64,000 nt of DNA from Henricia sp. BOLD:AAB3569 (lineage: Eukaryota > Echinodermata > Asteroidea > Spinulosida > Echinasteridae). The DNA lies in contig JBBELK010000388.1 in NCBI GenBank assembly GCA_037783545.1, positions 372,001 through 436,000 on the forward strand, read 5' to 3'. Within the stretch, counting starts at the first letter, position 1. Each line of letters starts with the position of its first letter. The notes under the pieces are model-generated. The model was given only the letters and a program-made list of their open reading frames with translations, was not told the origin of the DNA and made no database searches. The position numbers were made by a program, and so were the translations under genes. This document shows positions 10,567 to 21,411 of the stretch, one piece after another.

Positions 10567-10706
10567 TCAAAACATATCCCGTAATTTACTAAAGAAGTGC
10601 AAAATTAACAAAAACGGTCAAAAGACGGGTTATACGCTTTACCAGCCGTTGCAACTATACGCGCGAGCCTCACGACTTTGTCACAAACGATTCGCTCTTC
10701 TCCTGC
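10567..10706. repeat. Inverted partner of the repeat at 15060-15200
   Basis: About 135 bp (ACGGGTTATACGCTTTACC to ACAAACGATTCGCTC) recurs in opposite orientation at 15060-15200 with moderate divergence. Unclassified dispersed element. Confidence 0.55.
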
Positions 10707-11295
10707 TCAGGATATCTCCAATTTTCTGCTCACGATTTCACCGGACAGCCCGGACGACCGAATAGGAATTTCCGTTTTCTTTTGAGGAGTTGGCATCATG
10801 TTGTTTCTTCACGAACGTACACCGAAGCAACACGCCCGTGTTTGTGTGTGCACTCGGGCTATTTGCCGTGCTGCGCGGGCGCGGCAACTGAAATATCCTA
10901 CACTCCACGGTAGCCTGCCGTAGCACGCGCTCGCTCCCGTTCTCCGGACTCTCGAAACAAACAATTATGTTCGAATTTTCATACTTATGTTTAACTTTGT
11001 TTCATACCTGTATAAATAGTCTCTCTTTTGTCAATTACTTATAAATATTGGGGAAAAATCAGAGTTGAATTTGGTGCAGTTCTGCAGTAACAAACTTTTA
11101 TACGGCTGGAAATACAACTAACTCACAAGACCACGTGACTTTTCCGAACCAGAATTTGGTTCCGAAAAGTCACGTGACCTTGAATTTTTCAAAAGTGCTC
11201 AAAAACGGCCAAAAGTGACGGCTTCTTTTTAGGATATATCTGATTTACTCTCGAAAGCGCTTCAGAATAATGTATGGGTCTATTTCGAGATGTGA

Positions 11296-11500
11296 AAACA
11301 AAAAGGCTGGTGTAATTACTACATGCTTTAATTAGATTAGAAAACATCGGTGGTTTTTTCGACGATATCCTTGATTGAGAACGTACAATTTTAGAATAGT
11401 AAAAATACGACAGTTGATAAATATGGTATCAAAATCTCAACACCCATGGGGAAAATGGGTGGGTCAAAAATGTGATCTGGACACGTTCCTTTACAATGGT
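11296..11500 (-). mobile_element. TTAA family 3 fragment, inverted
   Basis: Reads as the reverse complement of the left half of the family 3 copy at 15352, including the region around ACACCCATGGGGAAAATGGG. Confidence 0.55.
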
Positions 11501-11728
11501 GGTATAGACCCGTATCGAATAGCCGCCATTTCGTGGGGCATCTTTTGTTACTTTAACCGGTTCAACAATGGAAGCACAATATGTGCAACCATGCATGTCC
11601 TCAAGGAACAAAGAAACTGCCCTACGAAATGGCGGCCATTCCATACGGTCTATAGACCTACATGATTGCTTCGCCAAAAATTTACTTTATGGTGAGCAAA
11701 AGCCGTATAGGGAAAACGTACAGACTGA

Positions 11729-12212
11729 TTAAAGGAGCCAACTGGACCCAGATCCCATTTTGACTCCCCATTTTCCCATGGGTGTTGAGATTTCGATACC
11801 ATCATTTGTTATATTTTTCTTATTGCCATTCTGAAATTTCGCCCTCTCAATAATTATTTTCAAGAATATCATAAAAAAACACATGTTTTGTAAACTATTT
11901 ATCTGGTTCCATAGGCCTAAAGCAGTGCATTAAAGGCACAGGCTCGTCAGCAATGCGCGCGCGCGCCAAATTCGTACCACGAAATACGCAGCTCCATGCC
12001 TTTGCTATAGAGCTGCGTATTTCGTGGCACGAATTTGGCGCGCGCGCATTGCTGACGAGCGTGTGCCTTTAATTACCGTTTTGCTTCCACATCCAAATTG
12101 GAGACTGCAAATTTCCTGTTTTGTTCCCGTGGATATTATTTTGGAGAGGTATTTTATGTGATTGTTAGGTTGGAACGAAATCCATTTGTTTTTGAAAAAT
12201 CTGAACAACTCC
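11729..12212 (+). mobile_element. TTAA family 3 copy with nested family 1 MITE
   Basis: Left end TTAA at 11729-11732 plus AGGAGC, family body to about 12212; the right terminus is degraded. It is interrupted at 11930-12072 by a TTAA family 1 MITE. The flanking halves align with the uninterrupted copy at 15352. Confidence 0.65.
11930..12072. mobile_element. TTAA family 1 foldback MITE
   Basis: Near-perfect palindrome with AGGCACAGGCTCGTCAGCAA at the left and its complement at the right, flanked by TTAA at 11930-11933 and 12069-12072. No ORF. Sister copies at 28968 and 53901. Nested in a family 3 element. Confidence 0.88.
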
Positions 12213-12280
12213 TTCGACGTGAGCCACGGGAATGTGTCATCGCTAAAAAAAACGACTCGTGAAAAACACGGAGTTGGCTT

Positions 12281-12635
12281 GGGCGATTCTACGCTGGAGT
12301 CGAGTAGAATCGATTCCACATTCGGAATCGGAATCGCCATTCCAGATTTTTTGAAGAATCGATTCTTTGTAGAAATCGATTCCCTTTCATCTAGATTCGA
12401 TTCCCAGTGATAGCTTACCGATGCCAGAAATTACCTAGCAATTCCGAAGCAAAACACCAACTTCTGCAAGAGTATTGACTCTGGGATAATTTTAGTGGAC
12501 GTTTAGTGCCGCTCGGTGCCAATAATTGGGTCGTCGTCCCGCGCAAAATGGAATATATTCCGAATGGAATCGTGATCCTTTTTTGGAATCTAATTCGACT
12601 CCGAAATCCGAAAATGCTGGAGTCGCCCGAGCCTA
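12281..12635. mobile_element. Degenerate inverted-repeat element
   Basis: Imperfect inverted ends around GGCTTGGGCGATTC (left) and GAGTCGCCCGAGCC (right), with internal repeats of AATCGATTCC type. Probably an old non-autonomous DNA transposon. Confidence 0.4.
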
Positions 12636-13117
12636 ACCCGAAGGACCCATGGAAGCTAATTAGTAAACGCACATGTAGGCGATTCCGTAGTCTGGTTCCC
12701 GGACCAAAAACAATCGACTGATTTTAAGGTCCGGCAACCGCCAGTATACATGTTGGTCCGCCATATTGAAACAGGAGGAATTCCTCCTTTTTCCGAAGGT
12801 TCCCGAAGTTACCCGAATGCACGTCCGGACGTTATCGTTAATCTTCGGGTACGATTCGTCAGTGTTTATTTACGATGAATTTGTTTTGATGCAGACAATT
12901 AAGGTTTGAATTTGATTGATGCTGCTATAGGCATGTGTAACATTTTAAGGTTATTTTATAAAATTGTTATTGGCCAAATATGGAATAACCCTTTTCAAAT
13001 TGTTATACACTCGTGCCGCACTTTACAAATTAACGGTTATGCGCTTCTAAAAATAAATGCATGACGTATGCTTAGTGCGATTTTAAACACTACGGTAGCC
13101 AGTCCTCATATTCAGTC
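12636..13117. other. No gene recognised
   Basis: Intronic sequence of the EGF gene without recognisable coding or repeat structure. Confidence 0.4.
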
Positions 13118-13399
13118 GGGCGGTCGGGTTGGCGTACGGGTTCTTTCCTCGCCTTTCACCTCTGACGTCCCGGGTTCGAATGCGGGGCGTGTATGTGGAT
13201 TGGGTTTGCAGTCCCTACTTGACCGCGTGGGTTTTCCCCTGGGGCATTTCTCTGGGGGTTTTCCTCCCACTTCTAAAACTGCAACTCCTTCTTCGTCATC
13301 TCAAGTTGATAATATAGTATAGTTAAAACTGTATATAGTTGATGGCATAAAGGGCCTTAGTTGCCGAAGATGCCTTAAAATATACAACAACAACAACAT
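13118..13399 (+). mobile_element. SINE family A, full-length copy
   Basis: Very close to the copy at 3715 from GGGCGGTCGGG through the ACA-repeat tail, with only scattered differences, so the family was recently active. Confidence 0.8.
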
Positions 13400-13701
13400 A
13401 TTCAGTCGTTGTATGTTGAATATGTAGAACGGGAACCAGTCTAGCGATTCCGTGGGTTAAATGGCATGACACTAAAGGGCGCTATAGTTACGCGCCACAA
13501 AATGAAATTCGTTAATTGCATGTGGCTGGATGGAGGTAGTTTTATTCACTTTTAAATTCACTGTTACTGTTACCTTTAAAATGTTAACACTTCTTGGGGG
13601 TTATTTATGGTATTTTTTTCGTATACATTGAACAAAGATTTTAAGGAAATTACCTCCTGGAATCAACAGATAATACAATTTTAGGCCTTCCCACTTGTCA
13701 C

Positions 13702-14070
13702 ATTTTATCCTACCCCTAGAACTATGGGGGATAGTATCCCCCATAGGTTATGTCGTTTTTTTTCCAATATGGCGGCGCCTGAACTTTAAGATCGGACCGA
13801 TACGGTTTAGGCTAGCGCAATAATCCGCTCCCCAATCGCCACCAAACTCCGTCTGATAGTTCTTGAGACACCGAAATTCCGTAGACACACGCAAGGTGAG
13901 TGTCTCAAGAACTATCAGACGGAGTTTGGTGGCGATTGGGGAGCGGATTATTGCGCTAGCTTAAACCGTATCGGTCCGATCTTAAAGTTCAGGTGCCGCC
14001 ATATTGGAAAAAAACAACATAACCTATGGGGGATACTATATCCCCCATAGTTCTAGGGGTAATTTTATCC
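13702..14070. mobile_element. MULE-like foldback element with 9-bp target duplication
   Basis: Element 13711-14061 is almost entirely inverted repeat: arms of about 165 bp beginning TACCCCTAGAACTATGGGGG, with a short unpaired centre near 13880-13895. The 9-bp ATTTTATCC is repeated directly at 13702-13710 and 14062-14070. Long inverted ends with a 9-bp duplication point to Mutator-like elements. The arms are nearly identical, suggesting youth. Confidence 0.85.
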
Positions 14071-14642
14071 TTCAAAAATTGCCTTCAGTACGTTGTTAGT
14101 CATTTAGTGCACACATGGCACAAAATAACCATTCCCAGTCACTTTAGTGCACACATGGCACAAGATAACCATTCCCGCGCGTGCGCGGCACCCCCTGTTG
14201 TCGCGTTCAACAAAGATTATTTAATTATTGTTAGTTAACGAATCGTGCGTTCATAATAACGAAGATCGAATGAAGAGCAGTACTGTACACATTATAACTA
14301 AGTGACCGCTAACGAAGATCGAATGAAGCTGTAGGAGGTCGTACATGCGCATCGCACGTCTAGATGTGCCGTGTGGTTTTCCAGTGGCGCGTCAAAAACA
14401 GCGCTTACTGGGTGCTAGCCCCGCGAGCAGTGCTTCGGTTTTCGGAACCTTAGCCCTGTGTTCTGCTATACACCAAATCTGTGGCAAACTCACGCAAATG
14501 AAATTTGGCCCACGGCTCTGATATTTGCTCAATAGGTGCACTCACCCCAGTTTATAAATATTCCGAAGAGTACGCATCGATCCGATGTCTAGTTTCGGTG
14601 AAATCGTGGGGACAGTTTGAGACCTTACTTACGATGAAATTC
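14071..14642. other. No gene recognised
   Basis: A short direct repeat (GTGCACACATGGCACAA, near 14107 and 14149) is the only structure seen. Confidence 0.4.
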
Positions 14643-15032
14643 ACACTCTTTGACCAAAAATCAAATATGCGCATGCGCGAGGGCGGAGAGGTCAACATAA
14701 TAGCGCCATCTCGCGACGGCGTCGTCACGTACCAGCTGCACTGCGGCTGTTTCATGAGAGAGCACATCGACTCTATCGCGCGGTACGTTCTACACGGGTA
14801 TCGTTGAAACCCGGAGGTCGGAGGTAACCAGGAGGTAGAATTTGTTGTGACCGTGTAGTACATGCTACAACCTACCTCCGGTGTAGAACGTACCGCGCGA
14901 TAGAGTCGATGTGCTCTCTCATGAAACAGCCGCTGTGCAGCTGGTACGTGACGACGCCGTCGCGAGATGGCGCTATTATGTTGACCTCTCCGCCCTCGCG
15001 CATGCGCATATTTGATTTTTGGTCAAAGAGTG
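14643..15032. mobile_element. Large inverted repeat, 153-bp arms
   Basis: Arms 14643-14795 and 14881-15032 are complementary (CACTCTTTGACCAAAAATC to GTTCTACAC), with an 85-bp centre. Reading frames in the arms are mirror images and not genes. Unclassified foldback MITE. Confidence 0.8.
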
Positions 15033-15059
15033 AAGCGATGTCTTCAAAATTGGAGATCA

Positions 15060-15345
15060 TGTGTAGGAAAAGAGCGAATCGTTTGTGACAAAGTCGTGAG
15101 GCTTGCGCGTATTTGCAACGGCTAGTAAAGCGTATAACACTTTTTTGACTGTTTTAGTTAATTTTGCACCTCTTTAGTAAATTACGGGATTTTTTGATGA
15201 TATTTTTTCACAACGACCATCAAAAAAGTATTGTCAATGCTGCTACATCAATAAATCATCTAAACAGTAGGCTGGTGTGTACCTTTAATCCTTTGTGCAC
15301 CTTTAATCCTTTGTGCACAGATTGTTTTGGGCATTTGCACTAAAG
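15060..15345. repeat. Dispersed repeat, partner of 10567 and of GPCR-unit repeats
   Basis: 15060-15200 is an inverted copy of 10567-10706. 15200-15290 resembles sequence in the GPCR units near 48100 and 53220 (TTTTCACAACGACCATC onward). Confidence 0.5.
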
Positions 15346-15347
15346 GG

Positions 15348-15689
15348 TTAAAGGAGCGTGTCCAGATCACATTTTTGAGCCCCCATTTTTCCCATGGGTG
15401 TTTAGATTTTAGTACAATATAATTTGTCATATTTTTCTCATTACCATTCTGAAATTTCGTGCTCCGTATAGGTCTATGTTCAAAGGATATCGTGAAAAAA
15501 ATGCTGATGTTTTGTAAACTATATATCTATCTGTTCCGTAAATCAGTGCAATGATTACACCAACCTTTTTGCTTCCAAATTTCCAAATTGGAGATTGCAA
15601 ATTTCCTGTTTTCTCCCCATGGATATTGGGAGGTACCGATATTTTATGATTGTAGAACGTGAAAAATCTTAACAAGCTGGCTCCTTTAA
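15348..15689 (+). mobile_element. TTAA family 3 element, complete
   Basis: TTAA at 15348-15351 and 15686-15689. Inner ends AGGAGCG and GGCTCCT form short inverted repeats. 334 bp, no ORF. Reference copy for the fragments at 9025, 11296, 11729, 17551 and 26393. Confidence 0.8.
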
Positions 15690-16207
15690 AACCCCAATAC
15701 ATCATTAGTAGTTGCCCAAAAGTTTCCTTCGAGATGACAAGAAAAAAAAAACTAAAAGTGTTGAAAGATATGGTAACAAACACAGGGGTCAAAATTAACC
15801 TGAATTTTATGCTGGTCAGAAGGATCAGCAGATTAGAGAACTCTACTGGTCCTGCTGAAAATTTGGTGGTCCACTGGTGCTTTTCAAAATGGCACCGAGA
15901 TACTGCAACACTTTCTGGTTTAAGGTCATTGAGTGCAGCATGGATGGGATTGCTTTTTGATCCAACACTGGGGCATGTCTGGAGAGATCGGAGAAAGAAA
16001 TGAAGTTATCTGAAAATGTCTAAAGCAATCAGGAATTGTTTGTGGTAACCAGGAATTCTTCGCATTGAGTAAGAAATGTTTACTGTGGATATTAGGCATC
16101 GTGGAATGTTTCCATGAGTCAGGAAATGTTTTCTCTGGTCCATTGGACCAGCATCTTTGACAGATCTAGTGGTCCTTCTGATTTTGTACTGATCTCGGAC
16201 CACATTG
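15690..16207. other. No gene recognised
   Basis: Contains a frame from 15659 that begins inside the family 3 element and has no recognised domain; it is treated as chance. Confidence 0.4.
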
Positions 16208-16500
16208 TGGAGCGTGTGACGGTCTAGTGAGTATTAAGCGGAAGCGGGACTCCCAATCAGAGGTTGCGGGTTCGAGCCCCACTTCGACCAACGTGTCTGT
16301 GTCCCTGGGTAAGGCACTTAATCTCACTTGCCTCGTCAACCCAAGTGATATTTGGGAAGCTGTTAAGGAGAATGCCACAATCTAACTGCTGATAGGGTTG
16401 AGCGCCTGGCCAGCAGCCACTTATAGTTAAAAGCGAAATGGATCTGGTGATTCCCTGACGGCAGCGATAATAATGGCAACAGCGCCAGGAGCACTTTTCC
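16208..16500 (+). mobile_element. SINE family B copy, 3' tail lost
   Basis: Head with GACGGTCTAGTGAG, box B GGTTCGAGCCCC, central TGTCCCTGGGTAAGGCACTT, body to GCCAGGAGCACTTTT. The L2-like tail and ATT repeats are missing. Confidence 0.75.
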
Positions 16501-16682
16501 GTGTAAAAAAGGTACCTTTATGGAAGAAATTGCCAACTGAAGGTGTTTTTAAAAAATATCGGAATTCATTCATTCACAAAAACCATGCATGGATTTTTCA
16601 GGTTTTCTGAAGTATTACTGCATCTATACATGTAGCTGAAATTTCTACAAGGCAGTTTATCAACGTCATTCTTTAGTTGTGT

Positions 16683-17340
16683 AATGGGGTCATTCCATGT
16701 CAAATCACCCAATGGATTTAACCCTAACCTCTTCAAAATTGCTCAAATTTTGTTTATAGGGCAACTTTAACTCAACGGCGCGTGCTTTTTCGACGATTTT
16801 GGTCAAAATGACTCGACCGTCAACTTTCAAACGACCATAAACCTAGTAACCCCTGGGTCAAAATGGCTGAAATTTGTGTTTTTGGAAAGGGAATTGCATA
16901 AGGAATCCAAATCTTCCATTATTTTTATGCATTAACATGGTATGTTTTCCATGACCTTTGGCCTTCACTTTGACCTTCACTTTGACCTTGAATTTGACCT
17001 CGTGGATCACGTGATCCAGAGGTGAACTTCGGTGACAATTTTCCCCCGTATGTTTTCTTCATAATATCAAAAAATTAGAGATATAATATTTTTTGTTTGC
17101 TTTCCAGCTCTTCTCAAAGTTGCCATGTTTAGTAAAAATGTAATATTCCTATGCAAAGTACATTACATTATATGCAAGGCATGCAATACATACACATGTA
17201 CAATCTATACAGGCAGTGGGAAAATTTTGTAAATCTTATGGAATATACATACAACATTTTAAGAAGCAATAAATATATACATATTCCAATATTCCACATG
17301 GCATAGAGGATAGGGTGATTTGACATGGAATGACCCAATG
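16683..17340. mobile_element. 650-bp DNA transposon remnant, inverted termini
   Basis: Inverted ends GGGTCATTCCATGTCAAATC (16687 onward) and its complement ending at 17336. AATG flanks both sides (16683-16686, 17337-17340), possibly a short target duplication. The interior contains repeats of CACTTTGACCTT but no transposase ORF. Confidence 0.7.
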
Positions 17341-17423
17341 CTGTTGTTCCTGTTTTTAAAAGTTTTCCAATCATGTAATCAATCTTTAACCTATCATTAT
17401 TTCCTCAAATGTTTTAACTGCAG

Positions 17424-17540
17424 ATGCGTGTAACAGCAGTCCGTGTAAAAACGGAGCTACATGTCTAGGATTCGACAGTCTTCCCAACTTCTTCCTGTGT
17501 ACTTGCCCTGTTGGATTTGAAGGAAATACTTGTGAAGATG
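17424..17540 (+). CDS. EGF exon 1 of the multi-EGF gene
   Basis: 117 bp (39 codons), acceptor CAG at 17421-17423, donor GTGAGT at 17541, phase 1-1. One EGF module with all six cysteines: ACNSSPC, then CKNGATC, LCTCPVGFEGNTCED. It carries the protein O-glucose consensus C-x-S-x-P-C (CNSSPC) and the O-fucose consensus CxxxxTC (CKNGATC), as in Notch, Crumbs and fibropellin EGFs. No DxDEC calcium-binding start. The protein is inferred to be extracellular. Confidence 0.85.
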
Positions 17541-17550
17541 GTGAGTTTGT

Positions 17551-18126
17551 TTAAAGGAGCATGTTCACAGTTTTCGAGAGAAGGGATTTCGTTCTAACCT
17601 GACAATCGTATATATAATACCAGGGGCGGATCCAGGGTGGGGGGCGCACGCACTTTTTGTGCACACTTTTCTTGCTTAAAGTGGTTAAATATTGCCTCAG
17701 ATCGCACCACAGCATCTAGAATCCATCTAGAAGCCGTCAGGGCTTTGCGCTACGCACTCGCTATTTTATTGTCATCAGCATTTCATGCTTAAAAATTTCA
17801 CCCCCGCCCTCCTTTTCAAAATCCTGGATCCGGCCCTGAATACATCTCTAAAATACCATCCATATGGGAAGAAAACAGGAAATGTGCAATCTCCAATTTG
17901 GATGTGGAAGCAAAAAGGTTGGTGTATAATCACTGCAATGCTTTATGTAACTGGATAAATTAGTTTACTAAATTTCGCTGGATATCCCTGGAAATATAGG
18001 CCTATATGGAGGGGGGGGGGGGGGGGGGTGGGGGGGGGGGGGGGGGGGGGGTGGGGTGGGGTGGGGTGGGGTGGGGGGGGGGGGGGTAGGGGTGGTCCAA
18101 ATTGTGTTTTGGACACGCTCCTTTAA
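17551..18126 (+). mobile_element. TTAA family 3 copy with nested inserts
   Basis: TTAA at 17551-17554 and 18123-18126; termini AGGAGC and GCTCC as in 15348. It is enlarged by an insertion at about 17630-17841 whose ends are CAGGGGCGGATCC and GGATCCGGCCCTG (hAT-like termini), and by a G-rich tract. Confidence 0.7.
18010..18088 (+). repeat. G-rich low-complexity tract
   Basis: About 75 bases of nearly pure G with occasional T and A. Guanine-quadruplex formation is likely; base count here may be unreliable in the assembly. Confidence 0.9.
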
Positions 18127-18812
18127 CTAGGGTGACTGGGAGAAAATTTACTTGGGACTTGACTTATCTGGGAGAAAATTTACTTGGGACTCGAGTTATC
18201 TGGGCGAAAATTTACTTAGCATTTTACTTATCTGGGAGAAAATTTACTTAGCACTTTACTTATCTGGGAGAAAATTTACTTAGCACTTTACTTATCTGGA
18301 AGAAAATTTACTTAGCACTTTACTCATCTGGGAGAAAATTTACTTAGCACTTTACTCATCTGGGAGAAAATTTACTTAGCACTTTACTCATCTGGGAGAA
18401 AATTTACTTAGCACTTTACTTATCTGGGAGAAAATTTACTTAGCACTTTACTTATCTGGGAGAAAATTTACCTGGGACTTGACTTAATTTGGAGAAAATT
18501 TACATAGCACTTTACTTATCTGGGAGAAAATTTACTTAGCACTTTACTCATCTGGGAGAAAATTAACTTAGCACTTTACTCATCTGGGTGAAAATTTACT
18601 TAGCACTTTACTCATCTGGGAGAAAATTTACTTAGCACTTTACTTATCTGGGAGAAAATTTACTTAGCACTTTACTCATCTGGGTGAAAATTTACTTAGC
18701 ACTTTACTCATCTGGGTGAAAATTTACTTAGCAGTTTACTCATCTGGGAGAAAATTTACTTAGCACTTTACTCATCTTGGTGAAAATTTACTTAGCACTT
18801 TACTCATCTGGC
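18127..18812 (+). repeat. 32-bp minisatellite, about 21 copies
   Basis: Tandem 32-bp units of AAAATTTACTTAGCACTTTA type joined by CTCATCTGGGAG or CTTATCTGGGAG. The first units differ (ACTTGGGACTTGA), the middle ones are homogeneous. Lies in the intron between EGF exons 1 and 2. No coding potential. Confidence 0.95.
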
Positions 18813-19150
18813 AGCGTTCGAATTAGCACTGGTCCGTTGGCCAAATGACAGTTGAAATCGTCTCGGGCCGGCTGGAATACCTCCCCAAATGGTGCGGCTG
18901 TCCAGTTGAAATAAAACAGACCCATGTCCTACTTGTGACAGTTTCTTTCGTAAAAAACTCCCGCAGCCATAACACTGCTTTCCATACGGTCCTTGGCCAC
19001 CCGGTTCCAATTTATTCCCCTGTTACCAGTGAAATCCTCGTGTGATAGAAGTAGTGTATAATGACCAGTGTTAGAGGACCGTTTCATTAACATGACAATC
19101 TCATGATTTTTTGCTGGTAACTTAATTTTATCAAGCAAAGTTTTTCATGC
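18813..19150. other. No gene recognised
   Basis: Unique-looking intronic sequence between the minisatellite and a TTAA element. Confidence 0.35.
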
Positions 19151-19659
19151 TTAAAGGCAGTATACATCATTGGTAATCTCGAAAATCAGAAATGTTCACA
19201 GATTTACGCCTAACTTACACAATATAAACATGATGACCATAGAAAACTTCCCCTGAAATGGTTTTGTCTGAAGTGCTATAGTCTTTGAGAAATGAGCAAA
19301 ACAATTAGTTTTCGTCTCATGAGACGAAAATTCAATTCACCCCAAAACCATTTCGCCCACGTGCCATTTCGCCCCAAACCACTTCGCCTGAGTGCCGTTT
19401 CGCCCCAAATCACTTCGTCCAAACACTACATCGCCCAAATGTTACATCGCCCCAAAATCACTTGGTGCACAGGCCGTGGTTCAGGGCGAAGTGGTTTTGG
19501 GGCGAAATGACTGCAAACCCTTTTTTAACTGTTTTCTCAAAGTTAGATGAAGTACGAAGCTGGTTTTTGCTCAGGTTGGTTTTAATCATGCATATCTTCA
19601 ATCACACAGGGAGATAAAACTGTTTGTAACAGTTTACCAATCATGTATACTATCTTTAA
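19151..19659 (+). mobile_element. TTAA family 2 element, complete
   Basis: TTAA at 19151-19154 and 19656-19659. Inverted ends AGGCAGTATACATCATTGGT and its near complement (ACCAATCATGTATACTATCT). The body holds repeated TTCGCCC motifs on one side and complementary GGGCGAA motifs on the other. 501 bp, no true ORF. Confidence 0.85.
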
Positions 19660-19837
19660 GCATCTCCATGAAATTAGCCCCTGGTATACATGTATGGGCT
19701 ACTTCTGTATAACCGCCCCCAAGAGTATACTCACACTTAGAACTGCATATATGCAGTTCCCTGTTGCGAAGGGATTAATGTGCACAAAAACATGCATCCT
19801 TGTTGGCCAGTTGGAAAACAAGTTAAGGGCAAACACT

Positions 19838-19932
19838 GTCTGGGTAAACATTTACTTGGGACCTTACTTATCTAGAAAAAATTACTTGGGACTTGAGTTA
19901 TCCGGAAGAAAATTTACTTAGGACTTTACTTT
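19838..19932 (+). repeat. Displaced minisatellite units
   Basis: Three degenerate units of the 18127 minisatellite (AAATTTACTTGGGAC type), 1 kb beyond the main array. The intervening kilobase, including the family 2 element, was probably inserted or rearranged into the array edge. Confidence 0.7.
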
Positions 19933-20016
19933 TAAAATATTTCAATGACAGTTTTTATAATGTATTTCCAATAAATAAGATAACATTTATTTTACCCCAA
20001 AAATTAGTAATCACAG

Positions 20017-20127
20017 CGTGTTCGAGTAATCCATGCCAAAACGACGGGACATGTTTTCCACAAAGTGGAGTCAGTGGCTACACGTGTGCTTGCGCCAGTG
20101 GATGGGTGGGTACCAACTGTGAAGTAG
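20017..20127 (+). CDS. EGF exon 2
   Basis: 111 bp, acceptor ACAG at 20013-20016, donor GTAGGT at 20128, phase 1-1. Six cysteines: ACSSNPC, CQNDGTC, YTCACASGWVGTNCEV. Both C-x-S-x-P-C (O-glucose) and CxxxxTC (O-fucose) consensus sites are present. Joins exon 1 as CED-A-CSSNPC. Confidence 0.85.
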   Translation, partial: RVRVIHAKTTGHVFHKVESVATRVLAPVDGWVPTVK

Positions 20128-20907
20128 GTAGGTTATCAAGCATACATGGTCTGTGTTGTCGCGAATCCATCAAAAAACAATATTTTATTTGTTTTGCCAT
20201 GTTTTGGTATAATTTGACTTTATTTGATGTCCTTAACATTTCTGCAAAGTTTCGAGACTTGAAAATTTGTATTTTTTAATTACAGAATTTGCCAAAAACA
20301 ACGAAACTAATGCATATTTAATGAAGTGGCGATCACCCATTCACAATAATGTCGATGTTGTACAGTGTGCGCGTAGTGAACATACAGATGAATTATGTGC
20401 GCTTACTGTGACGAATCACATACCATATGCTCAGCATTTTGCGTTTTCACACTGTGGCGAATAAGTTTTGACGGAGCCAAAGTGTTGTTTAAAGAGATTA
20501 TCAGTACAATAAAAAGGTACATTGTATATATTTTAAAATCATTTAACTAATACTAAACAGTATCACCTAAAAATACCGATGACTTTTGATAAAACAACCG
20601 TCGAATTTGGGATTTTAAAAAGTGACACCCCCTCCCTCCCCCCACCACCATCTTGGTTGGAGATTATGTAATCATCTTTAATATTGAGTTCACTCACCCA
20701 TCAGGCAGACCCTGGGTAATCTGGGCCGCTAGCCAAGCCCCATTTATTTGTGTGCATGTAAATTTACATATAAGCCTTTTAGTATAACCCTCTTGCAACC
20801 CTGCATTATACAAGCTATCAACCATCCTACGTCTGGCCCAGTGACACAATGTAAACAACAGCAAATTTGTTTGATTAAAATCATTTTGTTTACAGCTTTT
20901 ACTGCAG
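20128..20907. other. Intron, no further gene recognised
   Basis: A 65-codon frame at 20267-20464 has no recognised motif. A short C-rich stretch lies near 20625-20655. Confidence 0.4.
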
Positions 20908-21015
20908 ACTATTGTTCAAGCGCACCGTTTAAAAATGGCGGAACCTGTTCAACTTTTGGAGGAGCTTTCTCATGCGCTTGTCCGCAACAATGGAGTGGCC
21001 TAACTTGTGAAGTTG
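20908..21015 (+). CDS. EGF exon 3, second cysteine lost
   Basis: 108 bp, acceptor GCAG at 20904-20907, donor GTATGT at 21016, phase 1-1. It reads YCSSAPFKNGGTC, SCACPQQWSGLTCEV. The second EGF cysteine is Phe (APF where APC is expected, TTT for TGT), so disulphide C2-C4 cannot form. Frame and splice sites are intact. Confidence 0.8.
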
Positions 21016-21066
21016 GTATGTATTTTATTAAGTATGACCAAAAGGTTTTTGTTGTTGTGTCGTTAG

Positions 21067-21173
21067 CCAAATTTTGGGTGACCCCTGTCAAAATGGCGGA
21101 GGATGCAACAACTTCCAGACATTCTTTACATGTTCATGCGCCGATTCCTGGCAAGGCGCAACTTGCGCAGAGG
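21067..21173 (+). pseudogene. EGF exon 4, 1-base deletion
   Basis: 107 bp between acceptor TTAG (21063-21066) and donor GTAAGC (21174), while every sister exon is a multiple of three. From the phase-1 entry the frame reads AKF, then the cysteine codon region TTTTGGGTG is one base short. The EGF module resumes in another frame (GDPCQNGGGC, TCSCADSWQGATC). The first cysteine codon is the apparent site of loss. Either a true null mutation or a consensus error; read support would decide. Confidence 0.8.
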
Positions 21174-21411
21174 GTAAGCAATGATTCCATTTTGTTAACG
21201 CGATAATCATTTTATTTGGAAAAGGTGTACCTATGTGTTTAGCGCTGTGCCAAAGGAATCAAATATGAATATTTGATTTTCCATCGAATGTTCGATTAGC
21301 ATTCTACCGACGGAATCAAATATTCGGTATTTTTTTCATGTGCAAACCGGCCCAGACCAAATCCAGTTCGGAAGTGTTTCAGAATGAATATCCTGTGGGT
21401 GAATTTACAGG

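Noticed and set aside
10306-10584. Frames rich in HFAPNHFA-type repeats (also 19292-19510 and 27955-28226)
   Set aside because: Product of TTCGCCC repeats inside a TTAA element, different in frame and length between copies.
14505-15060. Three frames of 62-103 codons with mirrored protein sequence
   Set aside because: They are arms of one inverted repeat read on opposite strands.
18127-18812. Regularly spaced repeats resembling a CRISPR array
   Set aside because: The 32-bp units are directly contiguous without unique spacers and the genome is animal.
20267-20464. 65-codon frame after EGF exon 2 as an extra exon
   Set aside because: No EGF cysteine pattern, no acceptor in the right phase, no recognisable domain.
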